Shown: positions 27,291 through 35,592 of the stretch, piece after piece
Layout of the letters: the number at the start of each line of letters is the position of its first letter
Position numbering within the stretch: the first letter of the stretch is position 1
Source: Beijerinckiaceae bacterium
GTDB taxonomy: Bacteria; Pseudomonadota; Alphaproteobacteria; Rhizobiales; Beijerinckiaceae
Length of the DNA: 64,000 nucleotides
Assembly: GCA_021324915.1 (NCBI GenBank)
Contig: JAJPIC010000017.1
Span: 124,001-188,000 of the forward strand
Reading direction: 5' to 3'
Notes under the pieces: model-generated
Database searches by the model: none
What the model saw: the letters and a program-made list of their open reading frames with translations, nothing else
What the model was told of the DNA's origin: nothing
Made by a program: the position numbers and the translations under genes

Positions 27291-28771
27291 AAATCTTCCT
27301 CTCCCCTCTCCTGCGCCAATGCCGCGGCCGCAACCTCATCGGCCTCGCGGCGCTCGTTCTCGCCTCCTGTTCGATGATGGAACAGCAGGGCTCGAAGCCG
27401 ATCTCGGCCGACGTGCCGATTGCAGCGCCGCGCACCATGGGTGTCGAGAGCCCCGATGCCGCCGAAAACCAGAAGATGGTCGCGCTGTTCGGCGGGGAAT
27501 ATCATTATCCCTCGGCCGAACAATTCGTCGACGACGTGCTGGTGAAGCTCGCCAACGCGAGCGACAATCCCGGCCAGCCCTATAAGGTCACGATCCTCAA
27601 CTCGCCGGTCATCAATGCTTTCGCTCTCGCGCCCGACAGGATCTACATCACGCGCGGACTCTTGGCGCTCGCCAATGATGCATCCGAGCTTGCGGCCGTT
27701 ATGGCGCACGAGATCGGGCACATCACTGCCCATCATGCGGCGCTGCGCGCCGAGCAGGAGAAGCGCGCCGCGCTCATCAGCCAGGCGGCGAATGTGATCG
27801 AAAGCAAGCAGCGCGGTGCGGAAGTCGAAGCTTCCGAACGCCTGTCGCTCGCGAGCTTCTCGCGCCAGCAGGAGCTCGAGGCCGACGAGATCGGCATCAG
27901 GAACATGGCCAAGGCCGGCTATGATCCTTACGCGGCGGCGCGCTTCCTTTCGACGCTCGGCCGCGATGCGCAATTGCGTGCAAGCTCCCTCGGCCAGACG
28001 GGCGACGTCGGCAAGCCCGACCTTTTAGCGACGCATCCGTCGACCCCGGAACGCGTCGCGCACGCCCTGGCCCTGGCGCGCCAGATCGGACCGCCCGGCA
28101 CGGGAACGACCGACCGGACCGCCTATCTCGCCGCGATCGATGGCATCATGTACGGCGACGATCCGGCCGACGGAACGATCCGGGGGCGCACGTTCATTCA
28201 TCCGCGGCTCGGATTCCTCTTCGTGGCGCCGGATGGTTTCGTGCTCGAGAATTCGGCGCAAGCAGTGCTCGGCGTCAAGGCCGGCGGACAGGAGGCGCTG
28301 CGGCTCGACAGCGTGCGGCTCGACCAAGGCGCTTCGCTGCAAGCCTATATTGCTTCGGGCTGGATCGAGGGCCTGCTGCCGAGTTCAGTCGAATCGGCCC
28401 AGGTCAACGGAATGCCGGCGGTTGTCGCGAGCGCGCGAGCCGGCGAATGGAATTTTCGCGTGGCGGTCATCCGCTTCGACACGGACGAGGTCTATCGTCT
28501 GATTTTCGCCATCCGCAATCTCAACGAAGATGCCGAACGCCGTTTTCGTGCGTCGATCGAGTCCTTCCGTCATTTGTCGCCTGAAGAAGCGGACAATGTG
28601 AAGCCGCTGCGCATTGTCATTGTGACGTCGAAAGCCGGCGATACGGCCGAATCGCTTGGCTCCAAAATGAGCGTGCTCGATCGGCCGCTCGAACATTTCG
28701 AATTGATTAATGGTCTGCAGCAGACGGGTCCTCTGCCGGTTGGCGAGCATTACAAAATCGTGACCGAGTAA
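27287..28771 (+). CDS. M48-family metalloprotease, probable periplasmic lipoprotein (BepA/YfgC-like)
   Basis: 494 residues. The N-terminus ends in a lipobox, 'LVLASC', at about residue 29, so the protein is likely lipid-anchored in the periplasm. 'MAHEIGHITAHH' is the zinc HExxH motif and 'ELEADEIGIRNM' supplies the third ligand Glu. 'LATHPSTPERVAHAL' is typical of YfgC/BepA-type proteases that act on outer-membrane proteins. The end of the protein has 'SKAGDTAESLGSKM', like a LysM-type segment. It is coupled to the nuclease-like gene by a four-base overlap. Confidence 0.87.
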   Translation: MKIFLSPLLRQCRGRNLIGLAALVLASCSMMEQQGSKPISADVPIAAPRTMGVESPDAAENQKMVALFGGEYHYPSAEQFVDDVLVKLANASDNPGQPYKVTILNSPVINAFALAPDRIYITRGLLALANDASELAAVMAHEIGHITAHHAALRAEQEKRAALISQAANVIESKQRGAEVEASERLSLASFSRQQELEADEIGIRNMAKAGYDPYAAARFLSTLGRDAQLRASSLGQTGDVGKPDLLATHPSTPERVAHALALARQIGPPGTGTTDRTAYLAAIDGIMYGDDPADGTIRGRTFIHPRLGFLFVAPDGFVLENSAQAVLGVKAGGQEALRLDSVRLDQGASLQAYIASGWIEGLLPSSVESAQVNGMPAVVASARAGEWNFRVAVIRFDTDEVYRLIFAIRNLNEDAERRFRASIESFRHLSPEEADNVKPLRIVIVTSKAGDTAESLGSKMSVLDRPLEHFELINGLQQTGPLPVGEHYKIVTE

Positions 28772-28955
28772 GCTGCTGCGTCGCGGTAGAGCAAGGAACT
28801 CGCGGCCTCTTCGGCACGTTTAGCCGATGACCGAGGCTGCGCAGATCGCGTCGGGCTGAAGAGCGGCGAAAGGTCACGCGATTGCCGAATAATGAAGCAA
28901 TCGGCAGCTTCAACGAGTTGGTCGCCAAACGGTTGATGCAACGACGGCCTTTTTC

Positions 28956-29021
28956 GCAGACCGATCAAAGGTAGAGAGCAGACCGATCAAAGGTAGAGAG
29001 CAGACCGATCAAAGGTAGAGA
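28956..29021. repeat. Three perfect 22-bp tandem repeats carrying the rpoH ribosome site
   Basis: The unit 'gcagaccgatcaaaggtag' plus 'aga' occurs three times without a mismatch (28956-28977, 28978-28999, 29000-29021). The last copy ends one base before the rpoH ATG at 29023, and each copy contains 'aaaggtagaga', so there are three equivalent Shine-Dalgarno sequences in a row, with only the last correctly spaced. Confidence 0.9.
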
Positions 29022-29022
29022 C

Positions 29023-29931
29023 ATGGCGCAATATATCGGACTGGGACGGCAATTGGCGGCAGCGGCGAAGGCGGCGCCTTTTCTCGACCGAGACGAAGAA
29101 CACGAACTCGCGGTGCGCTGGAAAAATAACGGCGACGAAAGAGCCCTGCATGACCTCACCCGCGCGCATATGCGGCTTGTCATCGCCATGTCGATTCGCT
29201 TTCGCCATTATGGTCTGCCGATCAACGACTTGATCCAGGAGGGCCATGTTGGCCTGCTGCAGGCCGCCTCGCGGTTCGATCCCGACCGGGACGTGCGCTT
29301 TTCCACCTACGCGACCTGGTGGATCCGCGCCGCCATTCAGGATTACATCCTGCGCAATTGGTCGATCGTGCGCGGCGGCACCAGCTCCACCCAGAAGGCA
29401 TTGTTTTTCAATTTGCGCAGGCTGCGCGCCAAATTGGCGATCGGCGGCAGTGGATCCGCCGCGGTTTTCGATCAGATTGCCGCGACGCTCGGGGTGCATC
29501 GCGCCGACGTCGAGCTCATGGACGCGCGCTTTGCAGGTCCCGACGTTTCGCTCAATGCCGCGGTTTCCGAGAGCGATGCACCGACCCAGACGCAGCGGTT
29601 GGACCTTCTGCCGGACGATAGCCCCCTGCCGGACGAGATCGTCGAAGATGCGATCGATGCCGACCGGCGGGCAATCTGGCTCGAGGATGCGCTAAAGAGT
29701 TTGACCGCGCGTGAGCTCGACATCCTACGCCAGCGCCGTCTTGCCGAAAATGCCGCCACGCTGGAATCTCTCGGCGACCGGCTCGGCATCTCCAAGGAGC
29801 GGGTGCGGCAGATCGAGAGTCGGGCGCTCGATAAACTGCGTCGTGCGCTGATCGAACGCCACCCCGAGACCGCCAAGGCGCCGGCGACAAGCAAAAGGCC
29901 CGGCGTTGCGGCCGGGCCTCTGCATTACTGA
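29023..29931 (+). CDS. rpoH: RNA polymerase heat-shock-type sigma factor (RpoH family)
   Basis: 302 residues, standard RpoH length. Region 2 is clear ('INDLIQEGHVGLLQAASRFD', 'FSTYATWWIRAAIQDYIL'), followed by the RpoH box 'QKALFFNLRRL' at about residues 124-134, which separates RpoH from other group sigma factors. Region 4.2 has the helix-turn-helix 'LGDRLGISKERVRQIESRAL'. It directs polymerase to stress promoters. Many alphaproteobacteria have two or more rpoH genes; the N-terminus 'IGLGRQLAAAAKAAPFL' fits an RpoH2-like copy linked to oxidative or general stress, but that split is from memory. The 22-bp triplicated leader is described separately. Confidence 0.93.
   Translation: MAQYIGLGRQLAAAAKAAPFLDRDEEHELAVRWKNNGDERALHDLTRAHMRLVIAMSIRFRHYGLPINDLIQEGHVGLLQAASRFDPDRDVRFSTYATWWIRAAIQDYILRNWSIVRGGTSSTQKALFFNLRRLRAKLAIGGSGSAAVFDQIAATLGVHRADVELMDARFAGPDVSLNAAVSESDAPTQTQRLDLLPDDSPLPDEIVEDAIDADRRAIWLEDALKSLTARELDILRQRRLAENAATLESLGDRLGISKERVRQIESRALDKLRRALIERHPETAKAPATSKRPGVAAGPLHY
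29896..29919 (+). terminator. 9-bp GC hairpin overlapping the 3' end of rpoH
   Basis: AGGCCCGGC/GCCGGGCCT with a six-base loop forms a perfect stem inside the last codons of rpoH ('RPGVAAGPLHY'). It is preceded by 'caaaa' and lies 13 bases before the stop. It resembles a rho-independent terminator stem but no T-run follows; carD converges on this point. Confidence 0.5.
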
Positions 29932-29977
29932 CGCCAGCGTTTGATCCAAACGATCATGCCGGGGCAAGACCGCCGGA

Positions 29978-31192
29978 TCAGGCAGCTTCGTCGATGCCGC
30001 CTTCTTCCGCTTCGGCGCCCACCTCGGCCTCGCCTTCGGCTTCCTCGGCCTTGCCGCGCCGCGGGCCCTTCTGCAATTGGGCATCGATGAGCTTCAGCGC
30101 CTCGGTCTCGGTCAGCTTCTGGACGACGGCGATTTCGCGCGCGATCCGGTCGAGCGCCGCCTCGTAGAGCTGGCGCTCGGAATAGGATTGCTCGGGCTGC
30201 GCTTCGGAACGATAGAGGTCGCGGACGACCTCGGCGATGGCGACAAGATCACCGGAATTGATCTTGGCTTCATATTCCTGCGCGCGGCGCGACCACATGG
30301 TCCGCTTGATCCTGGCGCGGCCGGTCAGCGTGTTGAGCGCCTGTTTGACGACATCGGCATTCGCAAGCTTGCGCATGCCGACGCTCACCGTCTTCGGCGT
30401 CGGTACTTTCAGGATCATCTTGTCCTTGGCAAAGCTGATGACAAAAAGCTCGAGCTTGAAGCCCGCCACTTCCTGTTCCTCGATCGCCAGGATCTGACCG
30501 ACGCCATGTGCCGGATAAACAATGAATTCCGCCGGCTTGAACCCATGTTTGGGCGGAACGGGCGGCTTGGGAGCAGGCTTGGCCAGCCCCGTCTCGGCCG
30601 GCTTGGCCTCGGGCTTCTGTGCCGGGGCGGGCGCCGCAGGCGCGCTCCGCTGGGCCACAGGCGGCTGCGACACCGTGTCCGGCGCCTTTTTCGCTGCTTT
30701 CGGCTCGGACGAAACGGGCTTTGCGGCCCGGGCGCGCAGCGCCAGCACCGCTTCGGCGTGGGCGCGGCGCTCGGAGGCGAGCTTCTGCGCGGGGATTTCG
30801 TGGTTTTCGCGTGGCGTTACAGGGGTCTTCACAACCTTGACCTGGGCAGTAGCTGCCTCTTTTTCCTTCAATCTGGAAACTTGCGCCGCCTTCACCCGCC
30901 CCTTGGCCGGACGAGCGGTTGGCTTGCGCGTCGAAATCGGCTTTACGGCCTTCTTCAGCCGCGTCGAAGCCGCGGCGCGAGCGGCCGTGCTCCTTCCGCG
31001 CGCCGTCCGCGCGGGTTTACGCTGCTTTGTCTTGGCCCCGGCCCGTTTGAGCGTTTTGGCCGATGCTTTACGCGGCATGGATGCGGTTCGCGCCTTTCTG
31101 GCCTTGGCCAGAGCCTTGCGCCTTGTGCTCTCCACGTCCCGGGCGGCGGTTTTGGTCTTGCGGGCCTTTCTCACTTTTTTGACGGACGACAT
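29978..31192 (-). CDS. carD: CarD-family RNA-polymerase-binding regulator with long basic N-terminal extension
   Basis: 404 residues from the ATG at 31192, which has 'aggag' upstream. Residues about 218-380 are the CarD domain: 'FKPAEFIVYPAHGVGQILAI' starts the RNA-polymerase-interacting Tudor-like part, and 'RARIKRTMWSRRAQEYEAKI' starts the helical DNA-binding part. CarD stabilises open promoter complexes. Residues 1-150 are extremely rich in Lys, Arg and Ala like histone H1 tails, 150-215 are Ala/Pro/Lys-rich, and the last 25 residues are acidic. Typical CarD proteins are 160-200 residues. The tail probably adds non-specific DNA binding; related long CarD proteins may exist in other rhizobia. 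No alternative downstream start gives a clean CarD-only protein. Confidence 0.85.
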   Translation of the reverse strand: MSSVKKVRKARKTKTAARDVESTRRKALAKARKARTASMPRKASAKTLKRAGAKTKQRKPARTARGRSTAARAAASTRLKKAVKPISTRKPTARPAKGRVKAAQVSRLKEKEAATAQVKVVKTPVTPRENHEIPAQKLASERRAHAEAVLALRARAAKPVSSEPKAAKKAPDTVSQPPVAQRSAPAAPAPAQKPEAKPAETGLAKPAPKPPVPPKHGFKPAEFIVYPAHGVGQILAIEEQEVAGFKLELFVISFAKDKMILKVPTPKTVSVGMRKLANADVVKQALNTLTGRARIKRTMWSRRAQEYEAKINSGDLVAIAEVVRDLYRSEAQPEQSYSERQLYEAALDRIAREIAVVQKLTETEALKLIDAQLQKGPRRGKAEEAEGEAEVGAEAEEGGIDEAA

Positions 31193-31550
31193 ACGCGTCG
31201 CACTCCTGTTAGGTTCCGCGTTGGAGACGGAACATAATGGCAACAGAGATATCTCCGCTGCTACTGCGCCACGCTCCGATTGGGACGCGACGCTGCCCGA
31301 CAAAGATCATCCCTGGTGGCGCAAAACCTAGTCCGTCAAACGCCACTTTGAATTATATAGGAGAAAGACGCGCCAATGCATCCGCCAAGCATTAGCTGCG
31401 TATTTCGAACGATCGCGCCGGGCCGACCATTTGTAAAAAATATCATATCGACCGGCGAAAATCAAAGAATTACATCTATGCGAAGGCTCCGCCCCGCCGG
31501 TTAACCACAACCAGCGGCGCAGATTTCTTCGCAATTAATCCTTATAATTG
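31193..31550. other. Intergenic region between fdxA and carD
   Basis: 358 bases with no supportable gene. The fdxA-proximal part holds a hairpin (31494-31517). The middle (about 31430-31480) is AT-rich for this genome and is the likely carD promoter area, though I cannot place -35/-10 elements firmly. A 52-codon plus-strand frame at 31237-31395 has a weak ribosome site and no recognisable features. Confidence 0.4.
31494..31517 (-). terminator. Hairpin downstream of fdxA
   Basis: Reading on the minus strand, CCGCTGGTT and AACCGGCGG form a nine-pair stem with one G-U pair around a six-base loop, about 35 bases after the ferredoxin stop codon. No strong T-tract follows, so this is a candidate terminator. 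Confidence 0.45.
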
Positions 31551-31889
31551 CTAATCGCCCTCGCCGGGATCTGCGGAGAAATAGGCGTCGAATTTATCCG
31601 GCTTGCCGTCGAATTCCTTGGCATCCGGCGGCGGCGCTTTCTTATGGGAAATATTCGGCCAAACCTTGGCCATTTCCATATTCAGCTTCAGCCATTTTTC
31701 GAGCCCTTTTTCGGTATCGGGCTTGATGGCATTGGCCGGGCATTCGGGCTCGCAGACGCCGCAGTCGATACATTCATCCGGATGGATGACGAGCATGTTG
31801 GCGCCCTCGTAGAAGCAATCCACGGGGCAGACCTCCACGCAGTCCGTGTATTTGCACTTGATGCAATTTTCGACGACGACGTAGGTCAT
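31551..31889 (-). CDS. fdxA: 7Fe ferredoxin (FdxA)
   Basis: 112 residues with a strong 'ggagg' ribosome site. The N-terminus '[20 protein letters not shown]' and following 'CPVDCFYEG' hold the cysteines for the [3Fe-4S] cluster and one ligand of the other; '[16 protein letters not shown]' holds the [4Fe-4S] cluster. This is the Azotobacter-type FdxA, a small cytoplasmic electron carrier whose partners vary. Length and C-terminal extension match the alphaproteobacterial family. It follows the S4-domain gene on the same strand after 88 bases. Confidence 0.94.
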   Translation of the reverse strand: MTYVVVENCIKCKYTDCVEVCPVDCFYEGANMLVIHPDECIDCGVCEPECPANAIKPDTEKGLEKWLKLNMEMAKVWPNISHKKAPPPDAKEFDGKPDKFDAYFSADPGEGD

Positions 31890-31977
31890 TATTTCCTCCG
31901 CGCGGGCCCTCTCAACACCCGCGATCGATCAATCCAGCGTTGCTATCGCCTTTGTTCCGCTGGCGCAACCTGGGGCT

Positions 31978-32310
31978 TCAACTTGCCGCGTTGTCGGCTT
32001 CCCGCCCCGGTCCGATGCCGCCCTTGGGGCTCAAGTCCTCGAACAGGAGTTGCGCCTCGCGGCTCGGGCCGCGCCTCTCGGCAATCGCCAGAATGCGCAG
32101 CACCCGGACTTCACGCGCAAAGGCGATCGTCAGGACATCGCCCGGACCGACCGATTTTGCCGGAACATCGGTTCGCCGTGCGTCGATGCGCACATGACCC
32201 TCGGCGACGAGCCGCGCGGCCGCCTCGCGCGTTCTGACGAGGCGGGCGAACCAAAGCCACTTATCGAGCCGTTGTTTCGCGCTCGCTTGGACCGGAACCT
32301 GGGAGCGCAT
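31978..32310 (-). CDS. S4-domain RNA-binding protein (Hsp15-like)
   Basis: 110 residues from the ATG at 32310, six bases after 'ggag'; a GTG two codons upstream is possible. Residues 10-70 form the S4 domain ('QRLDKWLWFARLVRTREAAA', 'LVAEGHVRIDARR', 'VGPGDVLTIAF'). Hsp15 of E. coli binds free 50S subunits with stalled nascent chains and helps recycle them. The C-terminal tail is poorly conserved. It is upstream of fdxA; whether the two are cotranscribed is uncertain. Confidence 0.85.
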   Translation of the reverse strand: MRSQVPVQASAKQRLDKWLWFARLVRTREAAARLVAEGHVRIDARRTDVPAKSVGPGDVLTIAFAREVRVLRILAIAERRGPSREAQLLFEDLSPKGGIGPGREADNAAS

Positions 32311-32469
32311 CGACACTCCACAATCACGCGCCAGAGCGAGATAGCCACACGCCCGGGGCGATTCAAGACGAAGGCGGCGAGAGACGACCGCCAGCGGGCC
32401 CCGGAACCCGCATCGGCGTCTCTCGTTGCGTCCTGATTGCCCAAGGCTTCGGTTTGGCAGGAGGACGCA

Positions 32470-33006
32470 ATGGCGGAGAGTCAGACCCCCTCGGTTCTCT
32501 CACGCAATATCGCGGCGCTCAGCGCACGCCGCCAGCAGGAACAGGCAGCCGTCGGTTGGGAAGATCGCCTGGCTCGGCAGATCACCAAAATCACCGGCAG
32601 CATGACCTTCGTCTATCTTCAACTGGCCGCCGTCGGCATCTGGGTCCTCATTAATGTCGGCCTTTTACCCGTCGTACCGCGTTGGGATCCGCATTTGGTT
32701 TTCCTCGGCACGACGGTTTCGGTCGAAGCGATTTTTCTCTCGACGTTCATTCTCATCAGTCAGAATCGCATGGTCTCGTTCGAGGATAAGCGCGCCGAGC
32801 TTGACCTCCAGGTGAGCCTGCTCGCCGAGCATGAACTCACCAAGACCGTGAGCTTGGTCTCGGCCATCGCGGAAAAGCTCAACGTCAAGGTGGAGATCGA
32901 TCCCCAGGAGCTCGAGGAAATCAAGCGCGACGTCGCGCCCGAGACCATGCTCGACAAACTCGACGAGCAGGCTCGGGAAGCCGACGATCAGAAGCGGCAG
33001 GAATGA
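32470..33006 (+). CDS. DUF1003 membrane protein
   Basis: 178 residues from the ATG at 32470, preceded by 'aggagga'. Two adjacent membrane segments ('FVYLQLAAVGIWVLINVGLL' and 'VFLGTTVSVEAIFLSTFILI') and the following 'SQNRMVSFEDKRAELDLQVS' are the DUF1003 signature. The C-terminal 60 residues are charged and probably helical, facing the cytoplasm. No function is established for the family. It precedes the inositol phosphate synthase by 65 bases on the same strand, but with its own ribosome site and no clear functional link. Confidence 0.85.
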   Translation: MAESQTPSVLSRNIAALSARRQQEQAAVGWEDRLARQITKITGSMTFVYLQLAAVGIWVLINVGLLPVVPRWDPHLVFLGTTVSVEAIFLSTFILISQNRMVSFEDKRAELDLQVSLLAEHELTKTVSLVSAIAEKLNVKVEIDPQELEEIKRDVAPETMLDKLDEQAREADDQKRQE

Positions 33007-33071
33007 GGCCGTCAGGAACAAAGGTCCCGCCTTTACGTTCAACCGCTTATTAGCAGGAGCGGAGGAAAGTC

Positions 33072-34166
33072 TTGGCCGCAAAGAAGCTCCGAGTCGGCCT
33101 CGTGGGCATAGGCAATTGCGCATCCTCATTCGTACAGGGGCTGAGCCATTATCGCGATAGCCGTGCCAACGCGCCGGTGCCCGGGTTGATGAACGCCGTG
33201 CTCGGCGGCTACCGCGTTTCCGACATCGAGATTTCCGCCGCCTTTGACATCAACGCGTCGAAAGTCGGCAAGGACGTATCCGAGGCGATTTACGCCGAGC
33301 CCAACAACACCCACGTCTTCGCCCGCGTCGCGCCCACTGGCGTCAAGGTTTCGCGCGGCATCACGCTCGACGGGATCGGAAAATATCTCGCATCCGAAAT
33401 AAAAGAATCCGACGCGCCCGTAGCCGACGTGACGCGTATTCTCGATGAGACACGCACCGACGTGCTCGTCTCCTACCTGCCGGTCGGCTCGCAGCGGGCG
33501 AGCGAATGGTACATGGACCGCGCCTTGGAGGCGCGCTGCGGCGTCGTCAATTGTCTGCCGGTCTTCATCGCCTCCAATCCCAAATGGCGCGCCCGCTTCG
33601 AAGAGCGCGGCTTGCCGATCATCGGAGACGACGTCAAGAGCCAGGTCGGCGCGACGATCGTCCATCGCGTCCTCACCAACCTCTTTCGCGAGCGCGGCGT
33701 GCGCATCGATCACACCTATCAGCTCAATTTCGGCGGCAATACCGATTTCGAGAACATGTTGGAACGCGAGCGGCTCACCTCGAAGAAGATTTCGAAGACG
33801 CGCGCGGTGACGAGCCAGATGGACGTGCCGCTTCCGGAGGGCGACGTGCACGTGGGGCCGAGCGATTTCGTGCCTTGGCTGACCGACCGCAAGATCGCTT
33901 ATATCCGGCTCGAGGGCACGGCCTTCGGCGGCGTGCCTCTCAATGCCGAAGTGAAGCTCGAAGTCTGGGACTCGCCCAATTCTGCCGGCATCGTCATCGA
34001 CGCGGTGCGCTGCGCGAAACTCGCGATGGATCGCGGTCTGAGCGGCGCGCTGATCGGTCCTTCGAGCTATTTCATGAAATCGCCGCCGCAACAATTCACC
34101 GACGACGAGGCACGCGAATTGACGCGCCGCTTCATCGCCGGGATCGAAGACGAGGCGGCGGCGTGA
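33072..34166 (+). CDS. ino1: Inositol-1-phosphate (myo-inositol-3-phosphate) synthase
   Basis: 364 residues from a TTG start with 'ggaggaaag' directly upstream. '[20 protein letters not shown]' is the NAD-binding loop; '[20 protein letters not shown]', '[17 protein letters not shown]' and '[15 protein letters not shown]' are active-site blocks of the bacterial/archaeal type (shorter than eukaryotic Ino1). The enzyme cyclises glucose 6-phosphate to inositol phosphate. In bacteria this feeds phosphatidylinositol, mycothiol, di-myo-inositol phosphate or inositol glycans. The histidine phosphatase gene overlaps its stop by four bases (GTGA), and the glycan cluster follows, so inositol is probably a building block there. 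Confidence 0.93.
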   Translation: MAAKKLRVGLVGIGNCASSFVQGLSHYRDSRANAPVPGLMNAVLGGYRVSDIEISAAFDINASKVGKDVSEAIYAEPNNTHVFARVAPTGVKVSRGITLDGIGKYLASEIKESDAPVADVTRILDETRTDVLVSYLPVGSQRASEWYMDRALEARCGVVNCLPVFIASNPKWRARFEERGLPIIGDDVKSQVGATIVHRVLTNLFRERGVRIDHTYQLNFGGNTDFENMLERERLTSKKISKTRAVTSQMDVPLPEGDVHVGPSDFVPWLTDRKIAYIRLEGTAFGGVPLNAEVKLEVWDSPNSAGIVIDAVRCAKLAMDRGLSGALIGPSSYFMKSPPQQFTDDEARELTRRFIAGIEDEAAA

Positions 34167-34759
34167 CGGCCTTTTTGCTCGTGCGCCATGCGGCACACGA
34201 CAATGTCGGCAAATACCTCGCCGGGCGAACGCCGGGAATTCGCCTCGGGCAAGCCGGGCGCGCCCAGGCCGCACGCCTCGCGGAGCGGCTGAAACGCGAG
34301 CCGATCGAACAGATCTGGACGAGCCCGCGCGAACGAACTCAGGAAACCGCAGAGGCGATCGCGAGCGCGAAGAACCTGCCGGCCCCCACGCTTGCCGAAG
34401 AGCTCGACGAGATCGATTTCGGCGCTTGGTCGGGGCGCACATTCGACGATCTGACGAAGGACCCAGCCTTCCGGCGCTGGAACGAGATTCGCAGTCTTGC
34501 GCGCACGCCCTCCGGGGAGGGAATGCTCGACGTGCAGAGCCGCGTGCTGCGCCTGATGCAGAGAATCGGCGCCAAGCCGCGTGCCGGCATCCTGGTTCTC
34601 GTCAGCCATGCCGACGTGATCAAGGCGGCCGTTTCCTATTGCCTCGGCCTGCCTATCGATAGCTGGAGCCGTTTCGAGATCAGCCCGGCGTCCATCACGT
34701 CTCTTATCCTTTCCGAAACAGGAGCGGAACTCAAGAGTCTCAACGAAGTCATCTGGTAG
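34163..34759 (+). CDS. Histidine phosphatase family protein
   Basis: 198 residues from a GTG that overlaps the ino1 stop (GTGA). The phosphohistidine motif is 'LVRHAAHDN' (RHG altered to RHA), followed by '[19 protein letters not shown]', '[13 protein letters not shown]' and the second catalytic His in '[10 protein letters not shown]'. The 'LAGRTPG' segment resembles the phosphomutase-like family I recall as MSMEG_4193 (TIGR03848), whose genes sit near mycothiol genes in actinobacteria. Coupling to ino1 makes inositol phosphate, or a later phosphorylated intermediate, an attractive substrate. General phosphoglycerate-mutase-like activity is the alternative. Confidence 0.8.
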   Translation: MTAFLLVRHAAHDNVGKYLAGRTPGIRLGQAGRAQAARLAERLKREPIEQIWTSPRERTQETAEAIASAKNLPAPTLAEELDEIDFGAWSGRTFDDLTKDPAFRRWNEIRSLARTPSGEGMLDVQSRVLRLMQRIGAKPRAGILVLVSHADVIKAAVSYCLGLPIDSWSRFEISPASITSLILSETGAELKSLNEVIW

Positions 34760-34780
34760 ACCTGCCATTTGGCTTTGTGC

Positions 34781-34830
34781 GAGCATGACCTTTCCGGAAA
34801 AGCGGTCTCCCATTTTCCGGATCATGCTCT
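34781..34830. repeat. Single copy of the AGCATGAT palindromic element
   Basis: 'gagcatgacctttccggaaa' opens and 'attttccggatcatgctc' closes an imperfect palindrome closely related to the tandem array at 16643-16870. It ends a few bases before the ribosome site of the methyltransferase gene, so it lies in the leader between two genes of the plus-strand arm. Confidence 0.8.
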
Positions 34831-34842
34831 CCGGAGGTGCAG

Positions 34843-35592
34843 ATGAAACTGACGAGCAAGGAGATCGAGCAGCGTGTGCACGCGCTCGGCCCCTGGTTCC
34901 ACAATCTGGAACTGAGCGGGGTGAAGACGGCGCCCAACCATTTTCTGGGTGACTATCCGCGCGTCAAATGGCGGCGCTTTGCGCAAGCCATTCCCGCCGA
35001 TCTTTCCGGCAGAAGCGTGCTCGACATCGGCTGCAACGGCGGCTTCTATTCCATGGAGATGAAACGGCGCGGCGCCGCGCGCGTGCTGGGCGTAGACTCG
35101 GACGAAGGCTACCTCGAGCAGGCGCGCTTCGCGGCCGAGGTCAATGGGCTCGACATCGAGTTCGCGCAGCTCTCCGTCTATGATCTCGGCCTTCTCAAGG
35201 AGCGCTTCGATATCGTCCTCTTCATGGGCGTGCTTTATCACCTGCGCCATCCGCTGCTGGCGCTCGATCTGATCCGCGATCATGTCGTCGGCGATCTCCT
35301 CGTCTTCCAATCGATGCAGCGCGGCAGTGAGGACATCGAGGAAGTCGAAGATTGCGATTTTTGGGACACCCGTTTGTTCGAGCGGCCCGGGTTCCCGCGG
35401 CTCTATTTCGTCGAACACGCCTATGCCGGAGACCCGACGAATTGGTGGGTGCCCAATCGCGCTTGCGTCGAAGCGATGTTGCGCTCCTCCGGCTTCGAGA
35501 TTCTCGCGCGTCCCGAAAACGAGGTCTACCTTTGCCGCTGCTCCGGCAGGCCCGGCGGAGAAGGCGCCGTCTATCCGGCGAGAGGCGCATGA
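34843..35592 (+). CDS. SAM-dependent methyltransferase (TIGR04290/Rta_06860-like)
   Basis: 249 residues from the ATG at 34843, five bases after 'ggagg'; a GTG two codons earlier overlaps that site. 'RSVLDIGCNGGFYSMEMKRR' is SAM motif I, 'VLGVDSDEGYLEQARF' the acidic motif, and 'FDIVLFMGVLYHLRHPLLAL' the post-motif typical of tRNA cmo5U-type and glycan methyltransferases. I recall a family TIGR04290 confined to oligosaccharide clusters of rhizobia and relatives; the length and neighbours fit it. It overlaps the glycosidase-like gene by four bases. The acceptor is unknown. Confidence 0.75.
   Translation: MKLTSKEIEQRVHALGPWFHNLELSGVKTAPNHFLGDYPRVKWRRFAQAIPADLSGRSVLDIGCNGGFYSMEMKRRGAARVLGVDSDEGYLEQARFAAEVNGLDIEFAQLSVYDLGLLKERFDIVLFMGVLYHLRHPLLALDLIRDHVVGDLLVFQSMQRGSEDIEEVEDCDFWDTRLFERPGFPRLYFVEHAYAGDPTNWWVPNRACVEAMLRSSGFEILARPENEVYLCRCSGRPGGEGAVYPARGA

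Noticed and set aside
28956-29021. CRISPR-like or operator array
   Set aside because: The three 22-bp copies are directly abutting without spacers and there are no cas genes; a tandem duplication is simpler.
31237-31395. 52-codon plus-strand frame upstream of carD
   Set aside because: Weak ribosome site, no family resemblance, and it lies in a probable promoter region.
35352-35588. N-terminal extension of the glycosidase-like protein
   Set aside because: The frame continues upstream, but it is Arg-rich shadow translation inside the methyltransferase gene; the ATG at 35589 overlaps that gene's stop, as elsewhere in the operon.
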